Positions 9,917 to 22,568 are shown, counted from the first letter of the stretch. The stretch is DNA of 64,000 nucleotides from Platanthera guangdongensis (GCA_039583875.1 CM077166.1:78552564-78616563); one strand, 5' to 3'. Notes: generated by a model from the letters alone, not told the origin. Made by a program: numbers and translations.

Positions 9917-12900
9917 GCCACCAAAACGCCGATCTGGTATTTGGACAGTGGATGCTCCCGGCATATGACCGGGACAAGAAGCCTGCTGCGTGATTACACT
10001 CCAGTCGAGAATGGACCCAAAGTCATCTTTGGAGGGTCAGATCGAGGAGTCACCAGAGGTTACGGTATGATTTCCAACGGTATAATCTCTATCACCGACG
10101 TGGCTTATGTTGAAGGGTTAAACCATAACCTGATCAGTGTAAGTCAGTTATGTGATAAAGGTTATGACGTTAAGTTCTGCAAGGATAAATGTCTGATAAT
10201 ATCACGTACCTCTTATGAAACGGTATTATCAGGCATTAGGATCAGAAATATCTTCTGTTTAGATTTTCTCAGTTTAGATTCATCTACCCCCGTATGCCTT
10301 GTGGCAACAGGCAGTGCATCTCTTTGTGAACAATGGCACAAGAGATTGGCACATATTAATTTCAAGACAATTAGTATGCTGTTTTCTAAGAACTTGGTAA
10401 GGGATGCTCCCAGTATCAAGTGCATCAAAGATAGCCCCTGTCCTGCATGCCAGATGGGCAAACAGACTCGGGCTACCTTTAAGAGCATCGCAGACAAAGA
10501 CTCTTCCCGATGTCTTTACCTTTTACATATGGACTTGTTTGGTCCAATGCAAGTTCATAGCTTGGGAGGCAAGTCCTATACGCTAGTGATAGTTGATGAT
10601 CATTCTCGGTTTACATGGGTGTTCTTTTTGAAACGAAAGTTAGATACGTTTGACATCTTCACTAATTTTGTCAAGCAGGTTCAGAACGAATTTAACTGCT
10701 CCGTGGTCAAAATCAGAAGTGACCATGGAACAGAATTCAAATCTGTTGCTATGACAGAATTTTGTGAAGAACAAGGTATCTTTCATGAGTTTTCCTCCCC
10801 GCGCACTCCTCAGCAAAATGGAGTTGTGGAGAGGAGAAATAGAACTCTCATTGAAGCCTGCACGACAATGTTGAAAGACGCTTCTCTCCCGGAATACTTC
10901 TGGGCAGAGGCTGTCAATACAGCTTGTCATGTACAAAATAGAGCATTGATCAACAAGCATCATCGTAAGACGCCCTACGAGCTACTGAAAGGCAGGAAAC
11001 CAACCATGTCCTACTTGAGGATTTTTGGTTGCAGATGCTATGTACTGAATAATGGGAAGTACCCGCATACTAAATTCAGTGAAAAATGCTTCGAAGGAAT
11101 ATTCATGGGCTATAGTTCCCATAGTCGGGCATATAGGGTCTTCAATAAGAAAACCCTAGTGGTAGAAGAATCAATAAATGTTGTATTTGATGAAGGAAGT
11201 TTGCTTAACAGCAATTCTTCCAGTAGTATTCTTGAAGATGCAGGTGCTCGACTTGAACAGCTGAGTCTGGATGAGACCGCTAAAGATGACGCTCCTAAGT
11301 ACGTCAAAGTTTCCACCTCCACGTCATCTGAAAATGTTGAAGATCAAAATGGAACAAATATCTTAGAAGAAGGAGAAGCCCAAGAAGTAGTCGAAGCTCC
11401 AGACGCCAGACTTCTTGAGCTCCGGCACGTGAGGGATCATCCTAGAGATCAGATCATCGGAGATCCTCGTGTCGGTGTCAGAACTCGAAGAGGTACTATT
11501 AACGAAGTATTGCATCTTAGCTTCCTGTCACAGGTTGAGCCAAAGAAGTTCGACGAGGCGAACAAGGATGCGATATGGATTATAGCCATGCAAGAGGAAC
11601 TACATCAATTCGAACGTTGCAATGTTTGGACGCTGGTTCCCAGACCATACAAGCAGAATGTGATTGGCACGAAGTGGATCTTCAGAAACAAGCTGGATGA
11701 ACATGGTGTTAACGTAAAGAACAAGGCCAGGCTGGTGGCTCAAGGTTACAGACAGGAGGAAGGGATTGACTTCGACCAGACCTTCGCACCAGTAGCAAGG
11801 CTCGAGGTAATCAGGTTGTTCCTGGCGTATGCTTCACACAAAGGATTCACAGTCTATTAAATGGATGTGAAATCGGCATTCCTGAATGGAGACCTGAAAG
11901 AGGAAGTATACGTCGCTCAACCCCCAGGTTTTGTCGATCCTACTTATCCCAATTATGTTTATTTTCTTAATAAGGCCTTATATGGGTTGAAACAAGCTCC
12001 ACGAGCTTGGTATGAGACTTTATCTAATTTTCTTCTTGAGAACAAGTTCTCCAGAGGTAAAATAGATAAAACATTGTTTCTCAGGGAAGTCAAAGGCAAG
12101 ATTTTGCTGGTGCAAATCTATGTCGATGACATAATATTCGGCTCAACGGACAACAATCTTTGCAAAAAGTTTTCTAAACTTATGCAAGGAATGTTTGAAA
12201 TGAGCAGTATGGGAGAGCTCAAGTATTTCTTAGGACTTCAAGTGAAACAGTCTGAGGATGGAATCTTCATCTCTTAGACGAAGTTCACAAATGAACTCCT
12301 TAAGAAATTCGGTATGGAGAGTGCAACCTCTATGAGGACTCCAATGGGATCCACCATGTCTCTGGATAAGGATGAGAAAGGTAAACCTTTTGATGAAACC
12401 AAATACAGAAGCATCATTGGATCCCTGCTCTACCTTACTGCCAGTAGACCGGATATCATGTTCTCCACATGTGTCTGTGCCAGATATCAGGTGAACACTA
12501 AGGAATCTCACTATGTCGCTGCAAAGCGAATTCTAAGATACCTTAAAGGTACTCCTAATCTTGGCTTGTGGTACCCGAGAAACAATGATGTCGAGCTAAT
12601 AGGCTTTTCAGATGCTGATTTTGCAGGGAGTAGGGATGACAGGAAAAGCACTTCCGGGACGTGTCAATTCCTCGGAAGAAGGCTTATCTCATGGAACAGC
12701 AAGAAGCAGAACTGTGTGGCTACCTCCACAGCAGAATCTGAGTACATCTCAGCAGGCAGCTGTTGCGCACAACTCCTATGGATCAGAAACCAGTTAGCCG
12801 ACTATGACCTTCAGTTCAAGGAAGTTCCAATGTACTGCGACTCCTCCAGTGCAATTGCCATTGCCAACAATCCTGTCTCGCACAACAGAACGAAGCATAT

Positions 12901-13066
12901 TGAAGTGCGCTACCACTTCATTCGGGAGCACGTGGAGAAAAAGGACATCTCTCTCTATTATGTCCCCACGGACAAGCAGATTGCTGATATATTCACAAAG
13001 CCCTTAGACGAGGCCAAGTTCAATCTTTTCAAGACTGAATTGGGAATGCTCAACTATGAGGACTGA
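9917..13066 (+). pseudogene. Copia-1 pol: protease, integrase, RT, RNase H
   Basis: A single frame of about 1,050 codons with two stops, TAA at 11,858-11,860 and TAG at 12,275-12,277; both replace a Gln expected in the family (VYQMDVKSAF, FISQTKF). Order: protease ([13 protein letters not shown]), GAG-pre-integrase with the HHCC region, integrase core with D (LLHMDLFGP), D (IRSDHGTEF) and E ([11 protein letters not shown]), RT with YVDDIIFGS at about 12,118-12,144, RNase H with SDADF, STAESEY and YCDSSSA. The apparent upstream start at 9,821 lies in the nested LTR. Before the nested insertion, pol was in the +1 frame relative to the gag stop at 5,362, with a splice-acceptor-like TTTTGTTTTGCAG between them. 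Catalytic residues are intact; only the stops inactivate it. Confidence 0.9.
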
Positions 13067-13361
13067 AGACTACAGAAGCTCCAGGCTCGTGCACGATCTG
13101 AGGGGGAGCAAGGAAATCAAGTGTGAGCACAGACCCAAGAACTGAGGGGGAGCAAGGGGTCAAATGCTACCGACCCCGATTTGTAGAAGCCGAAAAGGGG
13201 GAGATTACCCCAAGGCTAAGGTGGCTCCAAGCTTGTTCCCAAGAAATGGGTATTGGTAAGGGATAACTCACTCAACTCAATTTTAAGTTTCTGGTTTTCA
13301 TTCCCATTTGCTCTATTCATCTTAGCTTGTAGGGTTTAGGCTTCTTCAAATAGGGGGAGAT
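13067..13361 (+). other. Copia-1 3' noncoding region with repeated polypurine tracts and PPT
   Basis: No ORF. CTGAGGGGGAGCAAGG occurs twice (about 13,098 and 13,142), AAAAGGGGGAGATTA near 13,194, and the terminal PPT AATAGGGGGAGAT at about 13,349-13,361 abuts the 3' LTR. Multiple PPT-like tracts are known from SIRE-type elements. Confidence 0.82.
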
Positions 13362-15001
13362 TGTTGGGTATTGTATCCACAATGTACCTGATTTGAAGAA
13401 GCCCCTGGACAAGCTAAGGTCAATAGACTATGCATTTGATAAAATCTTTCTAGTTGTGCTTGCAGTTTTTCCACGCTAAGTGCACACCGATGTCAGGGTG
13501 CAGTAGGTCAATATACACGGGTCTGCACGACGTAATCCCTCGTTGAGCAGATCAGTGTGTTGGCCTTCGTGTATTCTCTCTATTGGAGTGCACTTATTTT
13601 CAAGTACAGGGCTGTAAATATGCAGGAGCAGACAAGGAGCAAGGATGGGTCAAGGAGCAGCTCTTGGGTGGAAAGACGAAAATCCGTCTAAGTATAATTC
13701 GACGAGAATCACCAAGTGATTCTCGCCGATTCGGCGAGAATCACTAGTGATTCTCGCCGAATCGTCGAGAATCATTAGTGATTCTCGCCGACTTCTTCCG
13801 GCTACCTCAAATGGTGCCAAGTAAGATTCGGCAAGAATCACTAATGATTCTCGCCGAACCCGTCGTTGGGCAGGTCTTGAATACCAAGTGAAAATCGCTG
13901 AGAATCAACAAGGGAATCGTCGAGAATCACTCGGTGACTCTCGACGAATCGTCGAGAATCGTTAACTGATTCTCGCCGATTCGTCGAGAATCACCAATGA
14001 TTCTCGACGAATTTTACTTGGCGTTTTCTCTGGATGTTCCTGAACCGGATTCTGCAGCTGTCAATTTTCTGGACCGGGATTTAGGGATTTCTATTGTGGG
14101 TCCCACAAACGGTCATATTGGAGTTAACTACAGTATATATATTCGGGTATTTTGAACAGTAAAAGACAGACAAACAGAGAAAAGAAATACACGAGCAGAG
14201 CAAACCCTAAATTCGCAAAATCGCTCCGCTCCGCCGCCGCCGCTCGCGTCAAGTGGTCGCCGCTGTTGATCGCGTTTCTTCCCGATCTCCGGCGACAGAA
14301 GCTTAGCAAAGCTTGAGTCTCACGCGTCTTTCCAGAGATCCCTTGTCTCTCGATTTGTTGACCGGGAAAAACTCCCCCGTCCGAATCGATCGAGACGACC
14401 GATCCTAGAGTGACCGTTGATAGACCTAGTTTGCTTCGCTACGAAGTTTGGATCTCAAAGTACTGCTACCGCGCACCTTCGTTGCCACCGATCCCGAACC
14501 AAGCCGCCGCACGGATTGCCGCCGCCGGTTCCGGGGAGATCCTCTCCAAGAGAGACCAAGGTTGTAGACTCTTCATTGACTTCACGAACACGTCGTCGAA
14601 CGAAGAGGAACACCGTAGTCTCCAAACGAAGTTTGTATCTCGTGTACATTCTATATTTACTTTTGTTGTAAAGGAACTTTTGTTCCGTGTTGTAAGGGTT
14701 GGGTGCAACCCGTTTTGTGGGAGTGTAGACTCTCACGTGTGGAAGGGTTCCTTCCGATAGTGCAGGGATTGGATTTCAATCCTGTTGGAGAAGAGACCGA
14801 GTCGTCCCTTGTTGGGAGATAGGTCGAAGGGGGAAAGTGGATGTACCCAAGTCAGGGAACCACTATAAATTGCCTGTGTATTCTGTGTGCTGTGCTTTTT
14901 ATTTTTATTGTGCAGGTACATTCGTAAATTCCGCAAAAGCGCTACACGTCACCTATCCCCCCCCCCATAGGTGAACTTTGTTGACACTAGGTGGACTTTC
15001 A
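13362..15001 (+). repeat. Copia-1 3' LTR
   Basis: 1,640 bp, aligning without gaps to 1,350-2,989. Hairpin array at 13,698-14,014, TATA candidate at about 14,133, shared box at about 14,837-14,866, run of ten C at about 14,957-14,966. Followed by TSD ATAGT (15,002-15,006). Confidence 0.94.
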
Positions 15002-15006
15002 ATAGT

Positions 15007-17850
15007 CTTCCAGGACTTCCCCCTGAGAGAGAGGTGGAGTTTGTGATAGACCTCAAGCCAGGTACTCGGCAGATTGCTAAGGCACTATACCGTATGGCTC
15101 CACGTGAGTTGGATGAGTTGTGTACTCAGCTCGATGAGTTGTTGAGGTGCGGTTTTATTAGACCAAGTTCTTCTCTGTAGGGTGCTCTAGTTTTGTTCGT
15201 ATAGAAGAAAGATGGATCGATGAGGCTTTGCATCGATTATACGTAATTGAACAAGTTAACAATTAAGAATAGATATCCCCTACCAAGGATTGATGGTCTG
15301 TTCGATCATTTGCGTGGTAGCTCGGTATTTTCAAAGATCGATCTTTGCTCAGGCTACCACCAGTTGAGAATTCGTGATGGAGATATTCCACGAACCGCTT
15401 TCCGTTCGCGACATGGACATTACGAGTTTTTGGTGATGTCTTTAGGTTTAACCAATGCACCCTCTACTTTCATGGATTTGATGAATAGGGTGTTTAAGGA
15501 TTTCTTGGACCGATTTGTTATTGTGTTTATAGATGATGTCTTGGTGTATTCCTGCAATGTTGAGGAGCATACTTAGCATTTGCGTTTGGTTTTGTCGACC
15601 CTGAGGGAGCATAGGTTATTTGCGAAGTTGAGCAAGTGTGAGTTCTGGCTACCTCAGGTGTCTTTTTTGGTTTATGTTGTAAGCAAGGACGGTATTTCTA
15701 TAGACCTGACCAAGATTTTTGCTGTGATGGAATGAGAGAGACCTTCTTCACCTAAGGATATTAGGAGCTTCTTAGGCTTGACTGGCTATTATAGAAGATT
15801 CGTAGATCGGTTTTCGGTGTTGTCTGCTCCTCTAACTAGACTTACTCAGAATAATACTGCATTCATTTGGAGTGACAAGTATGAAAAAGCCTTCCAAGAG
15901 TTGAAGAAGAGATTATGTACTGCTCCGATTTTAACCTTACCTACTGAAGGAGTTATGCATGTGGTGTATGTTGATGCATCACACATCGGACTTGGTTGTG
16001 TTTTAATGTAAGATGGTAAGGTGATCACGTATGGATCGAGGCAATTAAAGATTCACGAGAGAAACTATCCTGCGCACGATTTGGAGTTTGCTGCCATAAT
16101 TTATGCACTGAAGCTGTGACGACACTTATTGTATGGAGCGTTGTGCAAGATCTATACAGACCATAAGAGTTTGAAGTATGTCTTCACTCAGAAGGAACAA
16201 AATCTGCGCCAGTGACGGTGGTTAGAATATGTGGCTGATTATGAAGTGGAAATTCTTTATCATCCAGGAAAGGACAATGTAGTAGTCGATGCTTTGAGTA
16301 GAAAGACCGCTAAAATTTTTAATCTATCGGTACAGTCCTTGGTAGAAGAATTCTTGTTGATGGATATTGAAGTTGGGAGTCGTACTGTGCCTGCTGGACT
16401 AGAAGCAGAAGAACCCTCTTAGATTTCCCTTACTCGAGCACATCAGAAGGATGATCATGATTTGTTGCACCTCCGGAATAGAACTGTAAAGGGAGAGCAA
16501 CCAGATTTCTCCTTGGATGAGTTGGATACCTTGAATTATCGAGGTAGATTTTGCGTCCCTGCCTTTGGCGACATTCGGGCTAAGATTTGTGCTGAAGCTC
16601 ATGGTTCTAGTGTAGCCTACCACCCTGGTTCCACTAAGATGTATAAAGATCTAAAGCAAATTGTTTGGTAGTCGGGGATGAAGAATGATATCGCGAAGTT
16701 TGTATCGGAATGTTATACGTGTTAGTGTGTTAAGGCTGATCATAGAAGGCCTGGTGGTAAATTGACACCGCTTGTTATTCCAAGTTGGAAATGGGAGAGT
16801 ATTTCAATGGATTTCATCACCGGTCTATCAAAATCTCCCATTGGGCACGACTCTGTTTGGGTGATAGTCAATAGATTGACAAAGTGTGCTCACTTCGTTC
16901 CGTTTAAGATTGGGTTTTTGATGAAGAAGATAGCTGAGCTATATCTTGAAGAGGTCATTAGGTTACATGGAGTGCCTGTTAGCATTATATCAGATTGGGA
17001 CTCGAGATTTACGTCTCTCTTTTGGAAGAGTTTACAGGAGGGGTTGGGTACCGATTTAAGGTATTCCACCGCCTATCATCCGCAGACGAATGGTCAGACG
17101 GAAAGAGTAAATCATATCGTAGAAGATATGATCAGGTGTTATATTTTGGATCATGATGGTGCTTGGGATGAGCGTCTCAGACTCATGGAGTTTGCATACA
17201 ATAATAGTTATCAAGAGAGTCTACAGATGACCCAGTTTGAGGCCTTATATGGGAGGCGTTGTATAACTCCTTTGTTTTGGGCTGAAGTTGGTGAGAGACC
17301 ATTGCTAGGTCCGGAAGCCCTTGAGGAGATGAATTATGCTGTGACTCATATTCGAGAAAAGCTCCGTGTGGCTCAAGAGCGCTATGAGAAGTATGCTAAT
17401 CAACGAATGGTCGATCTAGAGTTTGTCGTTGGAGACTTGGTTTTTCTGAAGGTTTTTCCGATGTCTGGCGTTAAAAGGTTTGGAAGGAACTACAAGTTAG
17501 ACCCCAGGTACGTGGGACCTTTCCAAATTCTTGATTGCATCGGAGTGTCAGCTTATAGACTGGATTTGCCTGCGACCTTCCCTGGTGTACATGATGTGTT
17601 CCATGTGAGCCAGTTGCGGAAGTGTGTTCAAAATGATCGTCAAGTCCTCGACTCGATGCCCCAGATTTAGCCCAACCTTACGTATGTGGAAGAACCTGTT
17701 CGTATTCTGGATTCTCAAGAGCGTGTGTTGCGGAGAAAGACCATCTCTATGGTCAAGATTCTTTGGAGAAATCAAGACTTCGAGAGTGCGACGTGGTTAT
17801 TGGAATCAGCGATGAGGGAATCTCATCCGTACCTCTTCTCTTAATTTCAG
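15007..17850 (+). pseudogene. Gypsy-1 pol, 3' half: RT, RNase H, integrase, chromodomain
   Basis: Continues the frame broken at 1,349. One frame throughout, with about a dozen stops, mostly at Trp/Gln/Arg positions (for example TAG at 15,178, TGA at 15,735, TAA at 16,009, TAG at 16,672). RT: '[18 protein letters not shown]', then FIDDVLVYS at about 15,524-15,550. RNase H: YVDASHIGLGCVLM and YTDHKSLK. Integrase: zinc region, then D (SMDFITGL), D (IISDWDSRF) and E (NGQTERVN), catalytic residues retained. C-terminal module 'YRLDLPATFPGVHDVFHVSQLRKC', then a chromodomain-like block (about 17,690-17,840: PVRILD...VLRRKTISMVKILW...ESATWLLESAM). This is chromovirus organisation, most like Tekay/Del (inference). 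Confidence 0.88.
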
Positions 17851-17931
17851 GTATGTCTTTATGTTTTCAGTCATGTTTGATTTTATCGTTTTAGTTTGGT
17901 TTTGGAGTTGTGTTAAGTTTTAGGACAAAAC

Positions 17932-17951
17932 TTCTTTTTAGGGGGAGTGAC
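17932..17951 (+). other. Gypsy-1 polypurine tract
   Basis: TTTTTAGGGGGAGTGAC directly precedes the TGTAACGCCCC start of the 3' LTR. Confidence 0.8.
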
Positions 17952-19042
17952 TGTAACGCCCCCGATTTTTCGATGATTTTATTTGTATGGGCATCGTCAT
18001 ATTTATGACGTCGTGATGTTACTTTTAACGTCGAGTTGGCAGCGCAATGTTGTTGAGACATTTTCGCGTCCGTGCGGTCAAGTCGGCCGAATTCTTGTTG
18101 TAATGAGAAAATTTTGAATTCGGAATTAAAGTTAAGTATTTTGGACTTGCTCGTCAAGTTTCGTCGCTATTCGAGTTATATTTGGGCGTAGACGATTTTT
18201 CCGAAGTTTTGTGGAATTTTTGTTCGTTTCAAACTTTGAAAATTTATATCTCGAGAATGGCTCGTCGGATTTTGGTTTTGACTTCGTCGTTGCGTTCGTA
18301 GCGTCAGTGTTCGCCGATGTGCGAATTTCATTTAATTCGCCACGTGTTTGGGCCACCGTTTTGATCTTGTATTTTCTTGTTCAAAAATATAAAATATGAA
18401 TATTTTAATATTAAATCACTATTCAAAAATGTCTTTTACTATTCATTCATATAGTTTGATCAAAAAGTTATATTTGCAAAGAATTTGTTAATCATGCAAA
18501 ATTACTCGAGTCCCTGTCATTTTTCACTCGAGTGATATCCGCTCTACTCGAATGATATCACTGTTCATGCAAAAAAAATTTTAACATCTTCTTGAGTAAT
18601 GTTTTCTGCCTCTCGGGTGCTGACATTCTTTATGCACTCGAGAACTTTTTTTATACACTCGAGTACTTTTTTATATACTCGAGTAGTGATTTTTATATAC
18701 TCGAGTACTTTTTTATATACTCGAGTGACTGTTTTTTTGCTTACTCGAGTACCTTTTATATACTCGAGTGACTGCTTCTGCTTACTCGAGTAGACTATTT
18801 TCTACCTCTCGTGTGCCCGTAAACTTGTTCTCGTGTAGTCCGTTGCAGTTTATGTTCGAGAGCCTTTTTGATGGTCAAAACGATATCGTATAGAAAAATG
18901 GTTAACATGAAAAATTTTCATCTCGATGAGATCTACAACTTTCATGTTGGACACTTTTCGATTTGAAACAATTCTAAATCTCTATTCTCATTTTTCACGC
19001 ACCCGCTCGCAAATAGTCTGTTTTTAGACAAAACTATTTATA

Positions 19043-19045
<3 letters not shown>
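17952..19045 (+). repeat. Gypsy-1 3' LTR, 5' part only
   Basis: Starts TGTAACGCCCCCG. Related LTR starts are found on the minus strand at 36,541 and 52,659. No LTR end (compare ...GTCGTGACA at 45,406) and no TSD are visible before the microsatellite at 19,047, so the LTR is truncated or interrupted near there. It carries an ACTCGAGTA array at 18,500-18,830. Confidence 0.7.
18500..18830. repeat. ACTCGAGTA palindrome array in the Gypsy-1 LTR
   Basis: At least a dozen copies of TACTCGAGTA/ACTCGAGTG separated by T-rich spacers (TTTTTTATA). CTCGAG is a perfect palindrome. Confidence 0.88.

Positions 19046-19046
<1 letters not shown>

Positions 19047-19112
<66 letters not shown>
19047..19112. repeat. 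(CA)n(TA)n microsatellite
   Basis: About 26 CA units followed by about six TA units. An AT-rich microsatellite also lies within the related LTR at 36,094-36,175. Confidence 0.95.
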
Positions 19113-19114
<2 letters not shown>

Positions 19115-19776
19115 CTAGCATCTTCGAACGGGCTTCGTCCGTTCTCGATGCGTCGATGCGCGCTTCGCCCTCCACCGGAGCGCGAAGCCTAATTATAAAA
19201 ACGCATTCCCCTTCCTCCCGCGGGATCCCAACCTCTGTCGCAGATTTTATTAATTTTATTAATTTTAATAACTTTATTAATTATATTAATTAATTATTAA
19301 ATATATAAAACAAAACAAATCCCTCAAATGTTCGGCCTCAATCAGGCGGGCTTCGCCCGCTTGAACCCCCGGCGGGCTTCGCCCGCTTGAACCCCCGGCG
19401 GGCTTCGCCCGCCACCGACGCGCGAAGCCTAATTATAAAGACGCATCCCCCTTCCTCCCGCGGTATCCCAACCTCTGTCGCAGTTTTTATTAATTTTAAT
19501 AAATTTATTAATAATATTAATTAATTATTAAATATACAAGAAAAACAAATCCCTCAAATGTCCAAGAAAGTATTTCTGATATTTAATTAATTTTATTAAT
19601 TACTATAATTAATAATTATATTAATTAATTGTTAAATATTAAAAAAAGAAAAAAAAACAAATTCCCCTTCCTCCCGCCCGTCCCGAGCCCCTCCTCTGTC
19701 GCCGGCGGCAGAGCCGCCGGCGGCCTGCCCGGCGCCCACTGGCGGGTTCGCCGGAGGCCGACGAACCCGCCGGGGG
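19113..19776. repeat. GC-hairpin plus AT-rich tandem repeat, possibly Helitron-like
   Basis: A unit of about 255 bp occurs two and a half times: a GC hairpin word (GGCGGGCTTCGCCCGC or ACGGGCTTCGTCCGT), then CGCGAAGCCTAATTATAAA, then TTCCTCCCGCGG, then AT-rich TTAATTAATTATTAAATAT. The block opens TATATATACTAGCATCTTCG next to a hairpin, which recalls plant Helitron 5' ends, but I see no certain CTRR terminus. No coding capacity. Confidence 0.35.
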
Positions 19777-22565
19777 TGTAACACCCCTTATCCGTCGCAT
19801 AGCATATAGCAGTAAATCAGGCCGGGGCCCGACGCCGTATACCACAGACAGACCGGGTGGTTACTCATGGGAACAATCCAACCAATCATAACGTCCTACA
19901 CAGAGCATTCTAGCGGAAGCAGATTATATAAGTTGCAATAAAGAACCCAGCACAAAAGCATGAATGTCCACTAATACCAAATATAAATGTCGTGTATACA
20001 CGAGTACAAGCCTTAAGGCCTTACAAAATGGTTTACTTCAATATTACATGTTTTACCAACCACGGCACGCAGGCCGGTCATACATGAGTAAAAGCAGTAA
20101 ACCCTCCAATTAGACCTTCGAGGGCCGGCTTCGCAATTTGGGCTTTAGCCCGCTATTGACCGCTTGGTCCAGCAGCACCTGCAAGCAACAAAACCACCGC
20201 ACGATGGCAAACAAGGCAACGGTCAGCAATGCTGACCAAATTATAACGATCCCGCCCCCAGCTCGGGGCGGCGATGCTCCTTCCTTGCATTTCATTAGCA
20301 TAAGCGAGCAATATATCAACTCATTGCATCACAGGCGTTGGCACGCATGGCCACACGCCCCGTGCTCTCAGGGCACATTCTCGGTGATCGCAGTCTAAGC
20401 CGCTAACTCACCACCATCTCCAGGACGGTAATATCTCGTGAGCAAATTGGTCTTTTAGGCAGATGTTACGACACTTTAATGTCATCAACAGCCTATGTCA
20501 CGACACTTTAATGTCATCGACAGCAAGACCCGACCTCTATGCCCTCGGCATAAAGCAGGAACTGTTCCCACTCAACCCATTGCTCATTTGCCACGACACT
20601 TAAATATCATCGGCACGAGTTAAGTTTCCCCGAAGCCCGTGAATCGAATGTACAATGTTTCATAACCCAGTTATGTACAAGTTGGCTCCTAGGCCCACAA
20701 GTTGGCAAGATCACGCATCCGCCCAGTTTTTCGGGTGCACCTTTGGGTTAATCCCCAAGGCTCCCTATTGCAATCTACCACGTAGAAAACTCGAAAAACA
20801 ACCAATCGCGTGGAGTCTTCTCTGACATTTATGCAATGCAACATCACCGATCCAGACCAACATGTCCGGGTAGGCTTCACACATCAAGCCTATGTCCGTT
20901 CTCCCTTACGGACTCTAAACAACGGGGAATTTACATATCTACCTGAAGGAACGCCTCCAACTCACCGCAAACTCGCGAGAGCGGGCTTCCTATGCAAAGA
21001 AGGAGAGCTACACATGCTCAAGAAGAGAATCGTTACCCTTGCGTTCTTCTTTGGCGCCATGGAAAAGTAAGCGGATGAAAAGCACCGCACTCTCTTCGCC
21101 TCCGTGGATACAGAGTCGGCTCGCGATTTGGAGCTTCGAAGCTCCTCCAATTGCCGGATCTAGCTTTTTCTTCCTTCCTTGGCTCTCCTCTCTCTCTAAG
21201 CTTTAGAAATATAACCACTCAAGTAAAAGTGAGGGTTTCTAAGGCCCAATCCCGGGTATATCCCATCAGGAACAACCCCCAGCCGTTGGATCACCAATTA
21301 AAGAAACGAACGGCTTTGATTCAGGACTGAAATGTCCAATCTGGACCGAACACGTCCTGGCACACGCCCTTGTCCAGGGCCGTATGCCTCATTCGCCGTC
21401 AAAATCGACGCGCCTGGAACAACACACGGGCATCGAACACGCCCGTGTTGGACCTGACACGCCCGTGTTCCACCTGACACGGTCGTGTGGCCGGCCGTGT
21501 AACCCCATCGATTTAACCCGAAAACAACCCGAGCACTACACGGGTTCTAGGACACGCCCGTGTCCTTGCCCGTGTCTACCTCAACATGCCTGGGCTCCAG
21601 GCCGTGTGCATGGTCTCGACACTCGACACTTCGTCGAGTGAAGTTCGTCGACCTCACGACACGGCCTTGGACACGCCCATGTCCTAGGCCGTGTGCCTTG
21701 TCTCGACACTTCGTCGAGCAAAATTCGTCGACTCCCCGGGACGAGTGTCGACACAGGTCGACACTCCCTGCGACACGCCCTGCGACACGCCCTGCGACAT
21801 GCCCGTGTCGCAGGTCGTGTGCCATGTCTCGACACTTCGTCGAGCGCAGAGTGTCGACTTCGCGGGATGAGTGTCGACACGGGCTCGACACGCCATGAGA
21901 CACGCCCGTGTCTCAGGCCGTGTTCCCTGCCTCGACACAATGTCGAGAGCAAAATGTCGACTTCGCCGGCTGAGTGTCGACACAAGCTTGACACACCTTG
22001 GGACACGCCCGTGTCCTAGGCTGTGTGCCTCCTGCCAGAACCCAAAACTGGCCCAAAACGTCCCCCGTCGCTCTTTTGAGTTTCGGGGCGGGATCGTTAT
22101 AATTTGGTCAGCATTGCTGACCGTTGCCTTGTTATCACCGTGCGGTGGTTTTGTTGCTTCCAGGTGCTGCTGGACCAAGCGGTCAATGGCGGGCTAAAGC
22201 CCAAATTGCGAAGCCGGCCCTCGAAGGACTAATTGGAGTGTTTACTGCTTTTACTCATATATGACCGACCTCCATGCCGTGGTTTGTAAAACATGTAATA
22301 TTGAAGTAAACCATTTTGTAAGGCCTTAAGGCTTGTACTCGTGTATGTACGACATTCCTATTTGATATTAGTGGACATTCATGCTTTTGTGCTGGGTTTT
22401 TTATTGCAACTTATATAATCTGCTTCCGCTAGAATGCTCTGTGTAGGACATTATAATTGGTTGGATGGTTCCCATGAATAACCACTCGGTCTGTCTGTGG
22501 TATACGGCGTCGGGCCCCGGCCGGACCTACTGCTATATGCTATGCGACGGATAGGGGGTGTTACA
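19777..22565 (+). repeat. Gypsy-2 5' LTR with long inverted ends
   Basis: Starts TGTAACACCCCTTATCC and ends GGGTGTTACA, followed by a PBS, so the right end is a true LTR/internal boundary. The first ~482 bp (19,777-20,258) and last ~481 bp (22,085-22,565) are inverted copies, over 90% identical by eye. The interior holds short repeats (ACGACACTTTAATGTCATC, about 20,467-20,530) and the ACACGCCCGTGTC array (21,384-22,030). Alternative: two LTR fragments of one family joined head to head. No TSD is recognisable at 19,772-19,776 (GGGGG). Confidence 0.65.
21384..22030. repeat. ACACGCCCGTGTC / CTCGACACTTCGTCGAG array in the Gypsy-2 LTR
   Basis: Two interleaved self-complementary words: ACACGCCCGTGT (more than ten variants) and TCGACACTTCGTCGAGC with TGTCGACTTCG (about four longer units of roughly 125 bp). 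Strong hairpin potential. Confidence 0.88.
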
Positions 22566-22568
22566 ATT

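Larger units (their letters stand above)
1350..15001 (+). mobile_element. Copia-1: full-length SIRE-like Ty1/copia retrotransposon
   Basis: The ends are TGTTGG and CTTTCA, with two 1,640-bp LTRs, a tRNA-Met PBS, a long gag, then pol in the copia order protease-integrase-RT-RNase H, a 3' noncoding region with several GAGGGGGAGC tracts, and a PPT. The long gag with two knuckles and the repeated purine tracts suggest the SIRE/Maximus lineage (inference from family knowledge). A 4.5-kb gag-only element is nested at 5,392-9,915. LTR comparison by eye gives about 29 substitutions in 1,640 bp (about 98%), so insertion was fairly recent. Three in-frame stops, all explicable as C to T in Gln codons, inactivate the copy. 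Confidence 0.93.
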
